64,000 nucleotides of DNA, taken from positions 248,001 through 312,000 of the forward strand of contig NZ_AUEC01000005.1 in the NCBI RefSeq assembly GCF_000425785.1, given 5' to 3'. The stretch's first letter is position 1, and each line of letters opens with the position of its first letter. The notes beneath the pieces are model-generated. The model was given only the letters and a program-made list of their open reading frames with translations, did no database searches and had not been told where the DNA came from. A program made the position numbers and the translations under genes. This DNA comes from Pseudomonas taiwanensis DSM 21245. Its GTDB lineage: Bacteria; Pseudomonadota; Gammaproteobacteria; Pseudomonadales; Pseudomonadaceae. Below, piece by piece: positions 1 through 8,809 of the stretch.

Positions 1-82
1 TGATGGTGGTCTTACCGGCGTCGGGGTGGGAAATGATTGCGAAAGTGCGGCGCTTCGCGACTTCGGCGGCCTGGTTGGTCAT
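1..82 (-). CDS. prfC: Peptide chain release factor 3, N-terminal fragment
   Basis: Only the first 27 codons lie in the window; the gene runs off the left edge. The visible start reads [20 protein letters not shown] followed by DAGKTTI, the RF3 N-terminus with its P-loop (HPDAGKTT). RF3 is a translational GTPase that recycles release factors RF1 and RF2 from the ribosome. A TATAAT box lies about 40 bases upstream on the same strand. The identification rests on a short but very characteristic segment. Confidence 0.9.
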
Positions 83-119
83 GGGAAATCGCCTGACTGG
101 AGATCAAAAAAGGGCCGAG

Positions 120-148
120 ATTATACCCGAATCCATAGCCATACCCAA
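120..148 (-). promoter_or_regulatory. Putative sigma-70 promoter of prfC
   Basis: On the minus strand a perfect TATAAT (120-125) is preceded at 17 bases by TTGGGT (143-148), which matches only the first half of the -35 consensus. It lies just upstream of the prfC start at 82 and inside the 3' end of the neighbouring gap. The call rests on hexamers and spacing alone. Confidence 0.45.
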
Positions 149-170
149 ACAGTGGCCGCCGAAACCGACC

Positions 171-749
171 TCAATGGTCGTCGAGCAGTTCTTCGCCGAT
201 GTGCGTGATCTGAAGCTGCAGGTCAAGCGCGTGGCCGTCGCCCGCCCGGGCATAAGCGAACCAATGCCCGCCAACGTCCTCCCGACCTGTGGCACCCAAC
301 TCGAGGTTGGTGGTTCGTGTCCAGATCCGCACGGGTAGCGACTCACCCGCTCGCGGCGCCTGATCCAAGCTGCTGAAGCCCCCGTCTTGGTTCTGCGCCA
401 TCAGTTTCCAAAGGCGGTCGTCGCTGACCGGGGTGTCGTACAGGCAGCCGTAGCCGTTGCCATTACGGTCCAGGTGGCGGGTCCTTGCGTTGAAATCACG
501 CCCCGTGCGACGGCTCCAGGATTGAATGTCGTAGTAACGACGCCCCCTGGCTTCATCCACCATGCAGCGGAACCAGAAGTAATGAGGCTCACCGACCGTC
601 AGCGAGGTCAGGATCAGCCAATCGTCTGCGACGCGGGCTACCTGCACGCCCTTCTCCACCAGTTTTGCGCAATCCAGATAGCCCTCCAAGCCCGCAGTGG
701 TGGAGGTGACATGGGCGATAAAGGAGCGATCGTAGTCATGTTCAAGCAT
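171..749 (-). CDS. Hypothetical protein, paralogue of the product at 10382-10912
   Basis: A 192-residue soluble protein that I do not recognise as a named family. It has no signal peptide or membrane segment. The N-terminus (DRSFIAHVTSTTAGLEGYLD) aligns with that of the 176-residue protein at 10382-10912, sharing the pattern DRSFIAxxTSxTxGxEGxLD, and both continue with an xFWF segment. The middle and C-terminus are rich in aromatic and beta-prone residues (YYDIQSWSRR, LPVRIWTRTTNLEL). The ATG is preceded by GAGGT at 8 bases. It is monocistronic between prfC and the betaine transporter leader. Function unknown. Confidence 0.75.
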   Translation of the reverse strand: MLEHDYDRSFIAHVTSTTAGLEGYLDCAKLVEKGVQVARVADDWLILTSLTVGEPHYFWFRCMVDEARGRRYYDIQSWSRRTGRDFNARTRHLDRNGNGYGCLYDTPVSDDRLWKLMAQNQDGGFSSLDQAPRAGESLPVRIWTRTTNLELGATGREDVGGHWFAYARAGDGHALDLQLQITHIGEELLDDH

Positions 750-1127
750 ATGAAACTACCTCAAGTGTTTTTTTCCAGGGTCGCAAGGAGGGCGCTTCCA
801 ACCTCCTGCGAGCCCCGTATTCAGCGGCCTTGGCGTTTCGATAGGCAGGAGGAAACAATCAACCTGAAAAAATCCGCGCTGGCCAAATGCCGGCTCAGAT
901 GGGAACCTTTGGCCCCCTGGAGACGTCCACAATCCTGTTACCCCCTCGGCAACGTCCATTGGGTCAGGGCTGGTTTCACCGGCATTTCGAGCCTGACGGG
1001 GCTTGGCTAAATGGCGTGTCGCGTCCGCGTCGAGACCGCACGCTGCTACTCGCGACCACACTGCCTGCCGCCAGGAATGGCCGGCCGCCACGGGAGTGTG
1101 TTCGCCGACTACACAAGGAGTCCGCCT
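750..1127 (+). other. Long untranslated leader before the betaine/choline-type ABC operon
   Basis: This 378-base gap holds no supported gene. A frame is open upstream of the first permease but has no credible translation start before 1128. Two stem candidates are visible: TCGCAAGGAGG/CCTCCTGCGA at about 781-811 and GTCAGGGCT/AGCCTGAC at about 964-1000. I do not recognise a known riboswitch. It may simply hold the promoter and a structured 5' leader. Confidence 0.4.
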
Positions 1128-1841
1128 GTGGCTGCACGCTACGGAAAAGGGCTGTTGGGATGGGCCACCGTGCTCGTCATCCTGGCCCTGCTGGTCCATT
1201 GGATCGGCATCGACACGATCGCGCGTTATCGCGACGATCTTGGGTTCTACCTGCAAGCGCACCTGGTATTGGTGCTGGCTTCGATGGCGGCGGCGCTGGC
1301 CGTGGGCATCCCTGCCGGCATTGCCTTGAGTCGACCGCACCGGGTCGACAAAGCCGAGCGCTTCATGCAGTTCTTCAATGTTGGCAACACCATTCCCCCC
1401 CTGGCCGTCCTGGCCATCGCGCTCAGTGTCCTGGGCATCGGCGCAGGTCCTGCGATCTTCGCGCTGTTCCTCGCCTCTCTCCTGCCCATCGTGCGCAATA
1501 CCTACGAGGGTCTGAAGAACGTCCCCGCCTCGCTCAAGGAAGCTGCCACCGGCATTGGCATGACCCCGCGCCAGCAACTGTGGCAGGTGGAACTGCCCAA
1601 TGCCGTGCCGATCATCGTCGGCGGTGTGCGCGTAGCCCTGGCCCTGAACGTTGGAACGGCGCCGCTGGCGTTCCTGATCGGTGCCAACAGTCTGGGCAGC
1701 CTGATCTTCCCAGGCATCGCCTTGAACAACCAGCCACAACTGCTATTGGGCGCTGCCTGCACGGCACTGCTGGCATTGGCGTTGGACGCGGCGGTGAGTT
1801 TCGCCAGCAGACGCTGGCTGGAACCTGGCCTGGCCCGATAA
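1128..1841 (+). CDS. Glycine betaine/choline-type ABC transporter, permease
   Basis: Inner-membrane permease of the OpuB/YehW (binding-protein-dependent BPD_transp_1) family, 237 residues, with about six hydrophobic helices. The EAA coupling motif is visible in LKEAATGIGMTPRQQLWQVELP. GTG 1128 is chosen as start because AAGGAG sits 7 bases upstream; the frame is open further upstream but lacks a ribosome site and reads as arginine/proline-rich noise. It is the first of four tightly packed genes (permease, binding protein, permease, ATPase). The likely substrate is a quaternary amine such as glycine betaine, choline or carnitine, inferred from family and operon layout. Confidence 0.85.
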   Translation: MAARYGKGLLGWATVLVILALLVHWIGIDTIARYRDDLGFYLQAHLVLVLASMAAALAVGIPAGIALSRPHRVDKAERFMQFFNVGNTIPPLAVLAIALSVLGIGAGPAIFALFLASLLPIVRNTYEGLKNVPASLKEAATGIGMTPRQQLWQVELPNAVPIIVGGVRVALALNVGTAPLAFLIGANSLGSLIFPGIALNNQPQLLLGAACTALLALALDAAVSFASRRWLEPGLAR

Positions 1842-1854
1842 CGAGAGGGAACCC

Positions 1855-2766
1855 ATGAAAAAGACAATCGCCTTGTTGCTGGGCGCGGCCCTGCTGTTCG
1901 CAGGATTTGCCCAGGCAGCGGACAAACCGCTGATTCGTATCGGTGCTCGCGTATTCACCGAACAGACCGTGCTGGCCGAGATCACCGCCCAGTATCTGCG
2001 CGCCCATGGCTATCAGGTGCGTGTCACCGGCGGGCTGGGCAGCAGCCTGGCACGCCAGGCCCAGGAAACCGGCCAACTCGACCTGATGTGGGAATACACC
2101 GGTGTCTCGCTGGTGTCGTACAACCACATCGACGAGCGCATGCCCAGTGCCGAAGCCACCTACGCCAAGGTCAAGGAACTGGATGCCGGGAAGGGCCTGA
2201 TCTGGTTGACACCCTCCAAGTTCAGCAACACCTACGCCCTGGCCTTGCCACGCAAGGTTGCCGAAGCGTACCCGCAAGTGACCAGCATCTCGGCACTCAA
2301 CGATGTGCTGCGCGCGCAGCCCGATGGCAACCTTCTGGTGGCCCTGGATACCGAGTTCGCCAACCGCCCGGATGGCCTGGTCGGCCTCAAGGAAATGTAC
2401 GACCTGCAAGTGGGCAGGGCGAACATTCGGCAAATGGACGCGGGCCTGGTCTACACCGCCCTGCGCAACAACCAAGTATTCGCCGGCTTGGTCTACACCA
2501 CCGATGGCCGCCTGAGCGCATTCGACCTGAAGCTTCTCGAAGACGACAAGCATTACTTCCCCGACTACACAGCCGCACCGGTGGTTCGCAAAGCGGTGCT
2601 CGACGCCAACCCGGAACTGGCCAGCCTGCTCAAGCCACTGGCCGAACAGCTTGACGACGAAACCATGCGCCAGCTCAACGCCAAGGTAGATGTCGAGCAC
2701 CAGAACCCGAGTGCCGTCGCCGCAGCCTTCCTGCAGGCGCATCCACTTAAGGAGGTGCAGCCATGA
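1855..2766 (+). CDS. Glycine betaine/choline-type ABC transporter, substrate-binding protein
   Basis: A 303-residue periplasmic protein of the OpuAC/OsmF (YehZ) type. It starts with a clear signal peptide (MKKTIALLLGAALLFAGFAQA, cleavage after AQA). The mature part begins KPLIRIGARVFTEQTVLAEI, and WEYTGVSL is typical of this family's ligand cleft. A GAGAGGGA ribosome site precedes the ATG, 13 bases after the first permease stop. Its 3' end overlaps the second permease by 4 bases. It should deliver a quaternary ammonium osmolyte or carbon source to the two permeases; the exact ligand cannot be read from sequence. Confidence 0.87.
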   Translation: MKKTIALLLGAALLFAGFAQAADKPLIRIGARVFTEQTVLAEITAQYLRAHGYQVRVTGGLGSSLARQAQETGQLDLMWEYTGVSLVSYNHIDERMPSAEATYAKVKELDAGKGLIWLTPSKFSNTYALALPRKVAEAYPQVTSISALNDVLRAQPDGNLLVALDTEFANRPDGLVGLKEMYDLQVGRANIRQMDAGLVYTALRNNQVFAGLVYTTDGRLSAFDLKLLEDDKHYFPDYTAAPVVRKAVLDANPELASLLKPLAEQLDDETMRQLNAKVDVEHQNPSAVAAAFLQAHPLKEVQP

Positions 2767-3416
2767 GCCTGCTCGATACGTTCGCCCACCTCGACTGGGC
2801 CCTGGTCCTGCAACTGACCTGGCAGCACATCATGCTGGTCAGTGTCGCCGTGGGCCTTGCGATCATCGTCGGCGTGCCGCTGGGCGTCCTGATGACCCGC
2901 TTCCCGGCTGTTGCCGGCCCGCTGCAGGCAAGCGCTACGGTCATGCTGACAATCCCTTCGATCGCCCTGTTCGGCTTGTTGCTGCCGTTCTACTCCAAAT
3001 TCGGCCAAGGGCTTGGGCCGATGCCTGCGATCACCGCGGTGTTCCTCTATTCACTGCTGCCGATCCTGCGCAACACCTACCTGGCACTGACCAACGTCGA
3101 ACCTGGTATCCGCGAGGCCGCGCGTGGCATCGGCATGACCTTCGGCCAGCGCCTGCGCATGGTCGAGCTGCCCATTGCAGTGCCGGTGATCCTCGCCGGT
3201 GTACGCACCGCCGTGGTCATGAACATCGGTGTCATGACCATTGCCGCCACCATCGGTGCCGGCGGCCTTGGGGTGTTGATCCTCACCTCCATCAGTCGTA
3301 GCGACATGTCGATGCTGCTGGTCGGCGCCGTGCTGGTCAGCCTGCTGGCGATCATCGCTGACCTGCTCCTGCAAACCCTGCAACGTGCCCTGACTCCAGA
3401 AGGACTGCGCTCATGA
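2763..3416 (+). CDS. Glycine betaine/choline-type ABC transporter, second permease
   Basis: A 217-residue inner-membrane permease of the same family as 1128-1841, with the EAA-type loop IREAARGIGMTFGQRLRMVELP. The start ATG overlaps the stop of the binding-protein gene (ATGA), with AAGGAGGT just upstream. The 3' end overlaps the ATPase gene by 4 bases, so the three are probably translationally coupled. Having two different permease genes fits the heterodimeric OpuB/Yeh layout rather than the homodimeric ProW layout. Confidence 0.87.
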   Translation: MSLLDTFAHLDWALVLQLTWQHIMLVSVAVGLAIIVGVPLGVLMTRFPAVAGPLQASATVMLTIPSIALFGLLLPFYSKFGQGLGPMPAITAVFLYSLLPILRNTYLALTNVEPGIREAARGIGMTFGQRLRMVELPIAVPVILAGVRTAVVMNIGVMTIAATIGAGGLGVLILTSISRSDMSMLLVGAVLVSLLAIIADLLLQTLQRALTPEGLRS

Positions 3417-4570
3417 TCGAACTCAAGAACCTCAGCAAGACCTTCAACGTGAACGGCAAGGACGTCAAAGCCGTCGACTCGGTCAGCCTCACCGTCAACG
3501 AAGGCGAGATCTGCGTGTTTCTTGGCCCTTCCGGCTGCGGCAAGAGCACCACGCTGAAGATGATCAACCGCCTGATCACCCCGACCTCCGGCCAGGTGTT
3601 CATCAATGGCGAAGACACCAGCGGGCTGGACGAAGTGACCTTGCGTCGGCGTATCGGCTATGTGATCCAGCAGATTGGCCTGTTCCCCAACATGACCATC
3701 GAGGAAAACATCACCGTGGTCCCGCGCCTGCTCGGCTGGGACAAGCAAAAGTGCCACGAGCGCGCCCGCGAGCTGATGCACATGATCAAGCTCGAACCCA
3801 AGCAGTACCTGCAGCGCTACCCACGTGAGCTTTCCGGTGGCCAGCAGCAGCGTATCGGCGTGATCCGCGCCCTGGCCGCCGAGGCGCCCGTGCTGTTGAT
3901 GGATGAGCCGTTCGGCGCGGTCGACCCAATCAACCGCGAAATGATCCAGAACGAGTTCTTCGAGATGCAGCGAGCACTGAACAAGACCGTGATCATGGTC
4001 AGTCACGACATCGACGAAGCCATCAAGCTGGGCGACAAGATCGCCATCTTCCGTGCCGGCAAGCTGTTGCAGCTGGATCACCCGGATACCTTGCTGGCCC
4101 ATCCGGTGGATGATTTCGTCAGCAATTTCGTCGGCCAGGACAGCACCTTGAAACGCCTGTTGCTGGTGCGCGCCGAAGATGCGGCGGACAACGCGCCGTC
4201 GGTGAGTCCGCAGACATCGGTGAGCGATGCGCTGGAGCTGCTCGACGAGCATGACCGTCGCTATGTGGTGGTCACCGATGCAGCGAACAAGGCGCTGGGG
4301 TACGTACGTCGGCGCGACATGCACCGCCAGCAAGGAACCTGTGCGGACTTCTTGCGCCCGTTCAACGCCACGGCGTCGCATGATGAGAACCTGCGCATCC
4401 TGTTGTCACGGATGTACGAGTTCAATCGGGCGTGGTTACCGGTGCTGGATGCCGAGCAGGTGTTCCTCGGCGAGGTGACGCAGGAGTCGATTGCGGCCTA
4501 TTTGAGTTCGGGCAGGTCGCGCGGGGCGAAGACCAGCATCGTATCGCCTGCCGAGGCCGTGGCATCCTGA
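3413..4570 (+). CDS. Glycine betaine/choline-type ABC transporter, ATP-binding protein with CBS domains
   Basis: A 385-residue ABC ATPase. Walker A is GPSGCGKST (about residues 38-46), the signature is ELSGGQQQR and Walker B is VLLMDEPFGAVD, followed by the switch His in MVSHDID. After about residue 260 comes a C-terminal tandem CBS region (VSDALELLDEHDRRYVVVTD, then SHDENLRILLSRM), as in OpuA/ProV ATPases, where it senses ionic strength. It overlaps the upstream permease by 4 bases and ends the operon. Osmotic gating through the CBS domains is inferred from relatives. Confidence 0.9.
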   Translation: MIELKNLSKTFNVNGKDVKAVDSVSLTVNEGEICVFLGPSGCGKSTTLKMINRLITPTSGQVFINGEDTSGLDEVTLRRRIGYVIQQIGLFPNMTIEENITVVPRLLGWDKQKCHERARELMHMIKLEPKQYLQRYPRELSGGQQQRIGVIRALAAEAPVLLMDEPFGAVDPINREMIQNEFFEMQRALNKTVIMVSHDIDEAIKLGDKIAIFRAGKLLQLDHPDTLLAHPVDDFVSNFVGQDSTLKRLLLVRAEDAADNAPSVSPQTSVSDALELLDEHDRRYVVVTDAANKALGYVRRRDMHRQQGTCADFLRPFNATASHDENLRILLSRMYEFNRAWLPVLDAEQVFLGEVTQESIAAYLSSGRSRGAKTSIVSPAEAVAS

Positions 4571-4585
4571 TCTGAATTGCTGTGC

Positions 4586-4630
4586 GAACCCGCCCCACAG
4601 GGACAGCACCGTCACTGTGGGCGCGGGTTC
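4586..4630. repeat. REP-like hairpin between convergent genes
   Basis: GAACCCGCCCCACAG (4586-4600) pairs with CTGTGGGCGCGGGTTC (4615-4630) with one bulged base. The sequence resembles the P. putida REP core (CTGTGGGAGCGGGTTCAC). It sits between the 3' ends of the ABC operon (+) and the TonB receptor (-), where it could terminate both. Confidence 0.65.
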
Positions 4631-4654
4631 ACCGGCAAAGCAGCCGACGCGGTA

Positions 4655-7084
4655 TCAGAACCCTACACTGGCCTGCACATAGAAGGTACGCGGCTCACCC
4701 ACATAAATGCCGGCGTTGTTATCGCTGGAGCGGGTGTAGTACTGCTTGTCGAAGAGGTTCTTCACCCCTGCCGCCAGCTTCAGGTTGGCCATTTGCGGCC
4801 CGAAGTCATATCCACCACGGGCATGCCAGGTCACGTAACCGGGAATGTCACCGTACTGCCCGTCAGCACTTGGCTCGGTGATGTAGTCGCCGTTGAAGCT
4901 ACCATCGGCGTTGATCCCGGTACCCGGCGCGCGCTGCTTGGACTGGGCATAGGCATCCAGATTCCAGGTCCAACGATCGACCTCGTAGCGCAGGCCGGCA
5001 GTGGCCACCTGGCGCGAATAGAATGGCAGGTCGCGGCCCTTGAAGCCGGGAATCTCCCCCTCGTAGGTCGCGCGGGTGTAGGTGAAGCCCGCATTGGCCG
5101 ACAGCCCTTGCAGGCGCGGGTCCAGACCGGCCAGGTCATAGCGAACCGACGCTTCGATACCTTGGTGCTTGGTGGCGCCGAGGTTGGTCCACCCCACATC
5201 GTTGCTGATGTACTGCAGCTCATCGTCGAAGTCGATGTAGAACGCGGTCAGCTCCCCGGCGAAAGCACCATTGTCATAGCGCGTACCGATCTCGTAGGTC
5301 TTGGCCTTCTCCGGCTCCAGGCCGTTGGCGGTGCTATTGCCCGTGCCGCCCTGACCCAGCTGGAAGTACTGCAGGCTGCCGAACGACGTCTCGTAGTTGG
5401 CGAACAGTTTCCAGGCATCGGAAAGGTGGTACATCACGCTCAGCGCTGGCAGTGGCTCATTGCTGGTAATGCTGCGGTTCTTCTCCGGCACCGGCTTGCC
5501 ATTGGCACCAAGCACCGGGCGATCACGCCAGTCGGTGTTGATGTGTTCGAAACGGATACCCGGCGTGATGGTCCAGTTGCCGACGTCGATCTTGTCGTCG
5601 ATGTAGTAGGCGCTGGCCTCGGTGCCACCGCTACGGTCCTGGAACACATGGCCATCGGAGCCTGGGATCGGCGTAGGCACATTGTCGACCAGCCCCAGAC
5701 GCGTGGACTGCTCGCGCATGGCCTCTTTCAGGTAGCGGTAGCCCACGCTGACTTCCTGGGTGGTGGGCCCGGCGAAGAAGATCCGGGACACACGCGGTTC
5801 GATGGCGAAGGTGTGATAATTGCGCGGGTAGGAAGACAAGGTCTTCATGTCGCGCGAGGCAATCGAGCTGCCACGGAAACTGTCGGTGTAGTACGTCAAC
5901 ACCTCGAATTGAGTGGCATCGTCGAGCTGGCGCAGCCATTTGAACGAAACGTCCTTGCGACGGCCGGCGAAGTAGTCGTAGTCGCGCACCGACTGGAACG
6001 GGTTCTGATCGTACTGGGCCTGGGTCAGGCCTCCGGGCATGTCGGCACGGCCATCGTAGTAGTGAAAGTTCAGCCAGAACTCATCGCTGTCGGTTGGCGC
6101 CCAGTGGGTCTTGAGAATGACGTCGTCGATGTCGTTGCCGTTGTTGCTTTCCCGATAGCCGTTGCCGTTGACACCGGTGTACAGCAGCGCGACGCCCATG
6201 CCGTTGTCCGCAGTGCCGCCAACGAACGCCGACTCGGTGTGTTTCCAGCCGCCATGCTGCGAGGTCTCAAGCGTGGTGGACAACTGCGCCGAAGCCTTCT
6301 CGGGGATCGCCCGGGTCACGAAGTTGATCACCCCACCGACGTTCTGCGGACCATAACGCACAGAGCCTGCGCCACGGACCACGTCGATGCTGTCGAGGTT
6401 GCCCGAGGAGATAGGCGCCATGGACAGCTGTGGCTGGCCGTAGGGCGCGAAGGCCGCTGGAATGCCGTCGATGAGCACGGTCGAACGCGGCGACAGGCGC
6501 GAGGTCAGGCCACGCACGCCAACGTTGAGCGAAAGGTCGCTGCCGCCGGTGCCGTTGGAGTCCTGCACCTGAACCCCCGGAATGCCCCGCAGCACGTCAC
6601 GCACGTTCATCGCGCCTTTCTCCACCATCGCCTCGCGGCGCACCACCGTCCGTGCGCCGGGGTGGTTCTGCACCACAGCCTGCTCGGCATCGCCCAACCA
6701 GTCACCCACCACCTTCACATCGGTCGGTGCCAGCTCCAGGCTGCCGGAGGTCAAGCTGCCAGCGGCCTGGGCCGGTTTCACCACCACAGTGCCCTGGGAC
6801 ATCTCATAGGTCAGGCCGCTGCCTTGCAGCAGTTGCTGCAGCGCCTGTTCCGGCACCAGTTGGCCCGATACCGCCGGGGCCTGCTTGCCGGCTACCAGCT
6901 CAGGGCTGAAGAACAGCTGCAGGTTGGTTTGCTGGCCCAGTTGGCTCAAGGCAGACGCTAACGGTTGGGCCTGGATCTGAATTGCGGCAGCGGCCTGCTC
7001 GGCATGGCTGTCGAAGGCCACGGCACTGACCGCAAGGGCCAGCGCCAGCGCGCGGAAACGAGGGAATGGCTTGTTGTTGTTCAC
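4655..7084 (-). CDS. FecA-type TonB-dependent siderophore receptor with N-terminal signalling domain
   Basis: An 809-residue outer-membrane receptor. Residues about 1-28 form a signal peptide. Next comes a secretin/TonB short N-terminal (STN) signalling domain (IQAQPLASALSQLGQQTNLQ, then PEQALQQLLQGSGLTYEM), a plug domain (RDVLRGIPGVQVQ, GAGSVRYGPQNVGGVINFV) and a beta-barrel ending in aromatic FYVQASVGF. The STN domain is the hallmark of receptors that signal to a FecR-type regulator, and fecR- and fecI-like genes lie directly upstream on the same strand. The plug and barrel resemble FecA/ferric-siderophore receptors. The ligand is not determinable here. Confidence 0.9.
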   Translation of the reverse strand: MNNNKPFPRFRALALALAVSAVAFDSHAEQAAAAIQIQAQPLASALSQLGQQTNLQLFFSPELVAGKQAPAVSGQLVPEQALQQLLQGSGLTYEMSQGTVVVKPAQAAGSLTSGSLELAPTDVKVVGDWLGDAEQAVVQNHPGARTVVRREAMVEKGAMNVRDVLRGIPGVQVQDSNGTGGSDLSLNVGVRGLTSRLSPRSTVLIDGIPAAFAPYGQPQLSMAPISSGNLDSIDVVRGAGSVRYGPQNVGGVINFVTRAIPEKASAQLSTTLETSQHGGWKHTESAFVGGTADNGMGVALLYTGVNGNGYRESNNGNDIDDVILKTHWAPTDSDEFWLNFHYYDGRADMPGGLTQAQYDQNPFQSVRDYDYFAGRRKDVSFKWLRQLDDATQFEVLTYYTDSFRGSSIASRDMKTLSSYPRNYHTFAIEPRVSRIFFAGPTTQEVSVGYRYLKEAMREQSTRLGLVDNVPTPIPGSDGHVFQDRSGGTEASAYYIDDKIDVGNWTITPGIRFEHINTDWRDRPVLGANGKPVPEKNRSITSNEPLPALSVMYHLSDAWKLFANYETSFGSLQYFQLGQGGTGNSTANGLEPEKAKTYEIGTRYDNGAFAGELTAFYIDFDDELQYISNDVGWTNLGATKHQGIEASVRYDLAGLDPRLQGLSANAGFTYTRATYEGEIPGFKGRDLPFYSRQVATAGLRYEVDRWTWNLDAYAQSKQRAPGTGINADGSFNGDYITEPSADGQYGDIPGYVTWHARGGYDFGPQMANLKLAAGVKNLFDKQYYTRSSDNNAGIYVGEPRTFYVQASVGF

Positions 7085-7192
7085 GTCTTCGAAGCATCCT
7101 GAAAGTCGGGATAAACGCCAACCGCATGCAAATGTAAATGCTTGGCAGTTGCAGCTGGCGGGGAAGACGAACGACGGGGAAAAAACCTGAAT

Positions 7193-8176
7193 TTATTTTG
7201 CGACTATTTCGCGTGAACCGTCTTGGTGGGTCCTGATGGCCACCGGCAGGATACTTGGCAAAGCGCGCAACAGTGCGTCGGTATCGTCGGTGCTGAAAGT
7301 GCTGGACAAGCGCAGCCCGGCGACCTTGCCAGGTGCGACTCGCAGCGGTTGAGCCCGGTAACGCTTCACTTCCGCCACCACTTCCTCCAGGGTGGCGTTC
7401 TCGAACACCAGTTTGCCCTGGCGCCAGGCGGTCAACGCAGCCGCATTGATCGCGTAGGGCTCGGCCACCTTGCCCTGCGCATCGATGGAAGCGCCCTGCC
7501 CGGCGCTCAACTGCGCCAGCGATGCATCGCGGCCCTGCACACGCACCGAGCCCTGCTCGACCGCCACACGGGTCAGCGACGGGTCCAGGCGTACATCAAA
7601 ACGGGTACCGGTCACGGTAACGCTGCCCTGGGCGGTGTCGACGACGAATGGCCGGCTGCTGTCGTGGGCAACCGTGAACATTGCCTCGCCGGCTTCGAGC
7701 ACGATGTGCCTGCGACCCGTGCTGTATGCCACTTGCAGCCGCGTCGCGCTGTTGAGCGCAAGTAGCGAACCATCTGGCAGTTCGACCTGACGGCGCTCAC
7801 CGAAGGCTGTCTGCAAGGTGTCCTGATGGTTCAGCCGCTGGTACTGCCAACCGCTCCAGCCCAGGCCCAGCGCGGCGACGGCAACACCGGCAGCCAGCGC
7901 CTGGCGCAGCACGCCCCGCCGCGGCAAATGGCGCACCGGCTCCGGTTCACATAATGCCTGCAGTCGCTGTGGGGGGATGCGCTCGGCTGCGCACCAAAGC
8001 AGCGCCAACGCGTCATATTCTGCACGGTGGCTGGGATGTGCTTCGAGCCAATCGTGCAACCGAGCCTGCAACGCACTGTCGCGCGGCGCATCGTGGACGC
8101 GAGCGAACCATTCGGCTGCCTGCTCGCGGACGGTACCGGCACCGTGCTGTTTCATCGCAAAGGTCTCCTGACTCAT
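7193..8176 (-). CDS. FecR-family anti-sigma/signal transducer
   Basis: A 327-residue inner-membrane regulator. It has an N-terminal cytoplasmic domain (EQAAEWFARVHD, the FecR N-terminal/DUF4880 type), one membrane segment around residues 90-110 (ALAAGVAVAALGLGWSGW), and then the periplasmic FecR domain (GERRQVELPDGSLLALNSAT, GSVTVTGTRFDVR) with a C-terminal STN-like part. It relays the signal from the receptor at 4655-7084 to the sigma factor at 8173-8661. Its ATG overlaps the sigma-factor stop by 4 bases, and a second ATG lies 7 codons in. Confidence 0.9.
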   Translation of the reverse strand: MSQETFAMKQHGAGTVREQAAEWFARVHDAPRDSALQARLHDWLEAHPSHRAEYDALALLWCAAERIPPQRLQALCEPEPVRHLPRRGVLRQALAAGVAVAALGLGWSGWQYQRLNHQDTLQTAFGERRQVELPDGSLLALNSATRLQVAYSTGRRHIVLEAGEAMFTVAHDSSRPFVVDTAQGSVTVTGTRFDVRLDPSLTRVAVEQGSVRVQGRDASLAQLSAGQGASIDAQGKVAEPYAINAAALTAWRQGKLVFENATLEEVVAEVKRYRAQPLRVAPGKVAGLRLSSTFSTDDTDALLRALPSILPVAIRTHQDGSREIVAK

Positions 8177-8661
8177 CGGGTGGACACATCCAGGTGCTCA
8201 CGCAGATGCCGGAGCGTGCGGATCATATACTTTTCGACCATGTTCTTGGTCAAACCCATGCGCTCGGCGATTTCCGCCTGGGTCAGGCCTTCGAGCTTCT
8301 GCCAGATGAATACCCGCCGACAGTTCAGGGGCAATTCGGCCAGGGCGCGCTCGACGCTGTCGGCCAGTTCCAGGGCATGTACATAGGCTTCAGGGTCGTC
8401 GCTGGCGGTGGCACCTTCCTCGAAGGTTTCCTGCTCCAGTTGCTGACGCCGGTCTTCGCGGCGAAAACCGTCCACGGCAATGTTGCGGGCAGTTTGATGA
8501 AGATAAGCGCGAGGCTGATCGACCTGCTCACGCGTGTTCTCAAGAACCCGCACAAAGGCATCGTGGGTGAGATCCTCGGCCTGCTGACGACTGCGCAACT
8601 TGCGCGTCCAGGTGCCGATCAGCTCGTGGTAGTGGTCGAGGAAGCCTTTGTGTCCGGACAC
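8173..8661 (-). CDS. FecI-type ECF sigma factor
   Basis: A 162-residue ECF sigma-70 factor. Region 2 is seen in AEDLTHDAFVRVLENTREQV...YLHQTARNIAVDGFRR, and region 4 in ALAELPLNCRRVFIWQKLEG followed by the helix-turn-helix LTQAEIAERMGLTKNMVEKY. It should direct transcription of the downstream receptor gene once the receptor-FecR pathway is triggered. The start is a GTG with no strong ribosome site, so the exact N-terminus is uncertain. A Fur-like sequence lies 35-53 bases upstream (8696-8714), as expected for an iron-starvation sigma factor. Confidence 0.9.
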   Translation of the reverse strand: MSGHKGFLDHYHELIGTWTRKLRSRQQAEDLTHDAFVRVLENTREQVDQPRAYLHQTARNIAVDGFRREDRRQQLEQETFEEGATASDDPEAYVHALELADSVERALAELPLNCRRVFIWQKLEGLTQAEIAERMGLTKNMVEKYMIRTLRHLREHLDVSTR

Positions 8662-8695
8662 GGTCTGGGTCGTCAGGGAGGCGGATAAGGGTGCG

Positions 8696-8714
8696 AATAG
8701 TAATTTTTCTCATC
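8696..8714. promoter_or_regulatory. Possible Fur box upstream of the ECF sigma gene
   Basis: AATAGTAATTTTTCTCATC matches the 19-base Fur consensus GATAATGATAATCATTATC at about 11 positions. The site lies just upstream of the fecI-like gene in a locally AT-rich stretch. Placement is as expected for iron control of an iron-starvation sigma factor; the match itself is only moderate. Confidence 0.35.
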
Positions 8715-8809
8715 AGACTCAGCAAATCCGCCAGTCGGTAACAAAAAATTTATGGGTGATGTCATGTACGGGAGTGCTTGAGAATGTGGCCATAAATATG
8801 AACACCTCT

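Noticed and set aside
4577-6961. A 794-codon antisense frame opposite the FecA-type receptor
   Set aside because: It is antisense to a receptor with clear signal, plug and barrel parts; the translation has no recognisable domain.
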